Source of the DNA: an uncultured Lactobacillaceae bacterium
GTDB taxonomy: Bacteria > Bacillota > Bacilli > Lactobacillales > Lactobacillaceae
Length of the DNA stretch: 5,252 nt
Assembly: GCA_934216625.1 (NCBI GenBank)
Contig: CAKQCC010000061.1
Location: 1 to 5,252, forward strand
Direction: 5' to 3'
Part shown: in pieces, positions 3,860 to 5,252 of the stretch
Layout of the letters: each line of letters starts with the position of its first letter
How positions within the stretch are numbered: position 1 is the first letter of the stretch
Translations under genes and position numbers: made by a program
The notes under the pieces: model-generated
Database searches by the model: none
What the model saw: only the letters and a program-made list of their open reading frames with translations
Told to the model about the DNA's origin: nothing

Positions 3860-5252
3860 ATGACGAAACGATCTTTGAGATTTAAGAGCAGATTTTTAAG
3901 AAATTCAAAATATCACGTTAAAGCTTACAAGTCCAAGAAATTTTGGATTTATACGGGGATTTTAGCCGCAATTCTGGGAAGCGGCGCAACCGCTAGTCAC
4001 GTAAACGCCCACGCGGCTGATACGAGCGACAATCATTCGACTGGTCAAGTTAACCAAACCCAAAGTGATCGGAGAAACACTTTAATCGGTCAAGATTCGA
4101 CTCCTCAACATTCCAATTCTCAAAATCCCCTTACGAAAGAATCAATAAATAATCCGCGTGCTAATTTAAGAATAGGTAGTGATAATATCAAACACTTTGC
4201 AAACAACCAAAATCGTGGATCACTTCACCCATCTAATGACCAAAATACATACAGAGGATACGCTAATGGAGATACCTTATTTAGCTCCATTCCAAGCTAT
4301 TCAGATCAGCATAGGTTACGTGACAATAATTCAGATTCTAGCTTACCTAGTGCGGTCCTTTACCAATTCGACTTTCAAAATAAGGGTAATGGGAAAGACT
4401 TGCCGAATCAAAACCCAAGTCAGCAAGAATCGTTAAGTCCAGATCCTGAATCCTTACCTAAAAATTACGCAAGGGGGTCGGATAATAACCCGGAAGAAAC
4501 CCTGGTTAAATCAAACACCGTTTTCACTTTTAATTCTAAGAAATATCAGGGTGACATTTACTCGGTTAAAATCCCGGTAATTAAAAAGCGTAATACTAAC
4601 GTATTTTACTACAATAACGAACGGACCGGTGCCCAAATTGGCAATCCAGTGTTCAGCCAGGACACGTCAAGCTGGAATAATCCTAAAGTGGTGCCAAAGG
4701 GTTGGCACACCGATGTTAAAAACGGAAATTTAAATTATGCTCATCCAATTCCTAATCCAGGCGTCACCTACCAGTCACCAGATGGTGAGGAATATTATGG
4801 TAACGAAACTGAATATAGTATTAATCTAGTTCCGACCAAAGCCGGTTACCAATACAACTACGTTGACGCAAACACCGGGAAGAAAATTTCTAACGAAATC
4901 ACTGAGGGCGAAGACCCCAATCACGATAATTTAAACACCATCAGCAATCTTAGTCAGTATTATCACGTAATCGATAATCCAGACAGTCCTGATCAGCCGG
5001 CTCAAACCGCCGCTAATTTCTACACGACTAGCGATAAAGGTAAAGGTAGTTACCGCTATTACGGGCCCGTTAATAACGTCAAAGTCAAGATTGCAAGGAT
5101 TAAGAACATCTACCGGTTTGATTATCAAAATAATAACAAGGACTTACCAAATCAAGACCCGACTAAAGAAGAGACTGAAGTTAACGATCCAAAATCATTA
5201 CCTGGTTTACCAAGCGGCTATGTTCAAGGCAGCCACAGCAACCTTAATGCTG
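3860..5252 (+). CDS. Large cell-surface adhesin-like protein with KxYKxGKxW-type signal (right-truncated)
   Basis: ATG at 3860 lies nine bases after AAGAAGG (3844-3850), and the frame stays open for 464 codons to the window edge. Residues 1-20 are basic. Residues 21-29 (Lys-Ala-Tyr-Lys-Ser-Lys-Lys-Phe-Trp) match the KxYKxGKxW signal motif except that Gly is Lys. A hydrophobic core (about 30-45) leads to an Ala-His-Ala-Ala cleavage region at 50-53. Such leaders are known from large, often glycosylated, Lactobacillales surface proteins, some exported by an accessory Sec route; no Sec gene is visible here. Residues 54-165 are an Asn/Gln/Ser-rich spacer. From 168 on, four diverged tandem units of 79-88 residues follow, each opening with aromatic-x-aromatic strands and a Gly-Lys turn, recalling MucBP-type adhesin domains. 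An anchor such as LPxTG would lie outside the window. A role in binding host or biofilm surfaces is inferred from architecture. Confidence 0.88.
   Translation, partial: MTKRSLRFKSRFLRNSKYHVKAYKSKKFWIYTGILAAILGSGATASHVNAHAADTSDNHSTGQVNQTQSDRRNTLIGQDSTPQHSNSQNPLTKESINNPRANLRIGSDNIKHFANNQNRGSLHPSNDQNTYRGYANGDTLFSSIPSYSDQHRLRDNNSDSSLPSAVLYQFDFQNKGNGKDLPNQNPSQQESLSPDPESLPKNYARGSDNNPEETLVKSNTVFTFNSKKYQGDIYSVKIPVIKKRNTNVFYYNNERTGAQIGNPVFSQDTSSWNNPKVVPKGWHTDVKNGNLNYAHPIPNPGVTYQSPDGEEYYGNETEYSINLVPTKAGYQYNYVDANTGKKISNEITEGEDPNHDNLNTISNLSQYYHVIDNPDSPDQPAQTAANFYTTSDKGKGSYRYYGPVNNVKVKIARIKNIYRFDYQNNNKDLPNQDPTKEETEVNDPKSLPGLPSGYVQGSHSNLNA
4361..5252 (+). repeat. Tandem protein repeats of the surface protein (four units, last cut)
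   Basis: Units begin at residues 168, 247, 330 and 418, that is at bases 4361, 4598, 4847 and 5111. Each starts with alternating aromatic residues, followed by a Gly or Asn-Lys turn about ten residues on, and complete units end in a Val/Ile-Lys-rich strand. Units 1 and 4 share Lys-Asp-Leu-Pro-Asn-Gln-(Asn/Asp)-Pro and a later Ser-Leu-Pro, so they are closer to each other than to units 2 and 3. Divergence at DNA level is high, so these are old duplications and not recent slippage products. Confidence 0.65.

Noticed and set aside
4179..4436. Plus-strand 85-codon open frame
   Set aside because: It is an out-of-frame shadow inside the surface protein gene, whose own frame is open throughout and contains recognisable domains.
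4931..5128. Minus-strand 65-codon open frame
   Set aside because: It is antisense to the repeat region of the surface protein gene and has no supporting start signals.

Overview
The window looks like a low-to-moderate GC Firmicute chromosome, most likely a lactobacillus (family Lactobacillaceae). The reasons are strong AGGAG- and GGTGATC-type ribosome binding sites, use of GTG starts, U-tailed intrinsic terminators, and above all a surface protein with a KxYKxGKxW-type signal peptide, a signature known mainly from Lactobacillales adhesins. Genus and species cannot be read from the sequence alone. No tRNA, rRNA, CRISPR array, transposase or phage gene was seen.

Layout. Positions 1-183 hold the 3' end of a plus-strand gene that enters from the left. 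It meets a minus-strand block tail to tail, and the two stop codons overlap. Reading leftwards, the minus-strand block (1653 to 180) encodes a basic 216-residue protein, a 158-residue membrane protein and a 91-residue membrane protein. The two membrane genes are 21 bp apart, form an obvious pair and have their own extended -10 promoter at 987-1014. The intrinsic terminator of the left-hand plus-strand gene lies inside the coding sequence of the 91-residue gene.

Positions 1654-1932 are a 279-bp divergent control region with several inverted repeats and promoters facing both ways. To its right is a compact plus-strand operon (1933-3703) of three genes: a 220-residue membrane protein with about four transmembrane segments, a 101-residue soluble protein and a 251-residue soluble protein. 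A clear intrinsic terminator at 3724-3752 closes it. None of the three is a family I recognise. The fixed order, short spacing, shared terminator and lack of recognisable homology make this the best candidate for an undescribed functional unit, but no function can be assigned from sequence.

From 3860 to the right edge runs the first 464 residues of a large cell-surface protein. It has a long basic leader, a KxYKxGKxW-like motif, a hydrophobic core with an Ala-x-Ala cleavage region, an Asn/Gln/Ser-rich spacer, and then tandem diverged repeats of about 79-88 residues that recall MucBP-type adhesin domains. It is open at the window edge and probably continues with more repeats and possibly a cell-wall anchor. 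It has its own promoter and is separated from the three-gene operon by the terminator.
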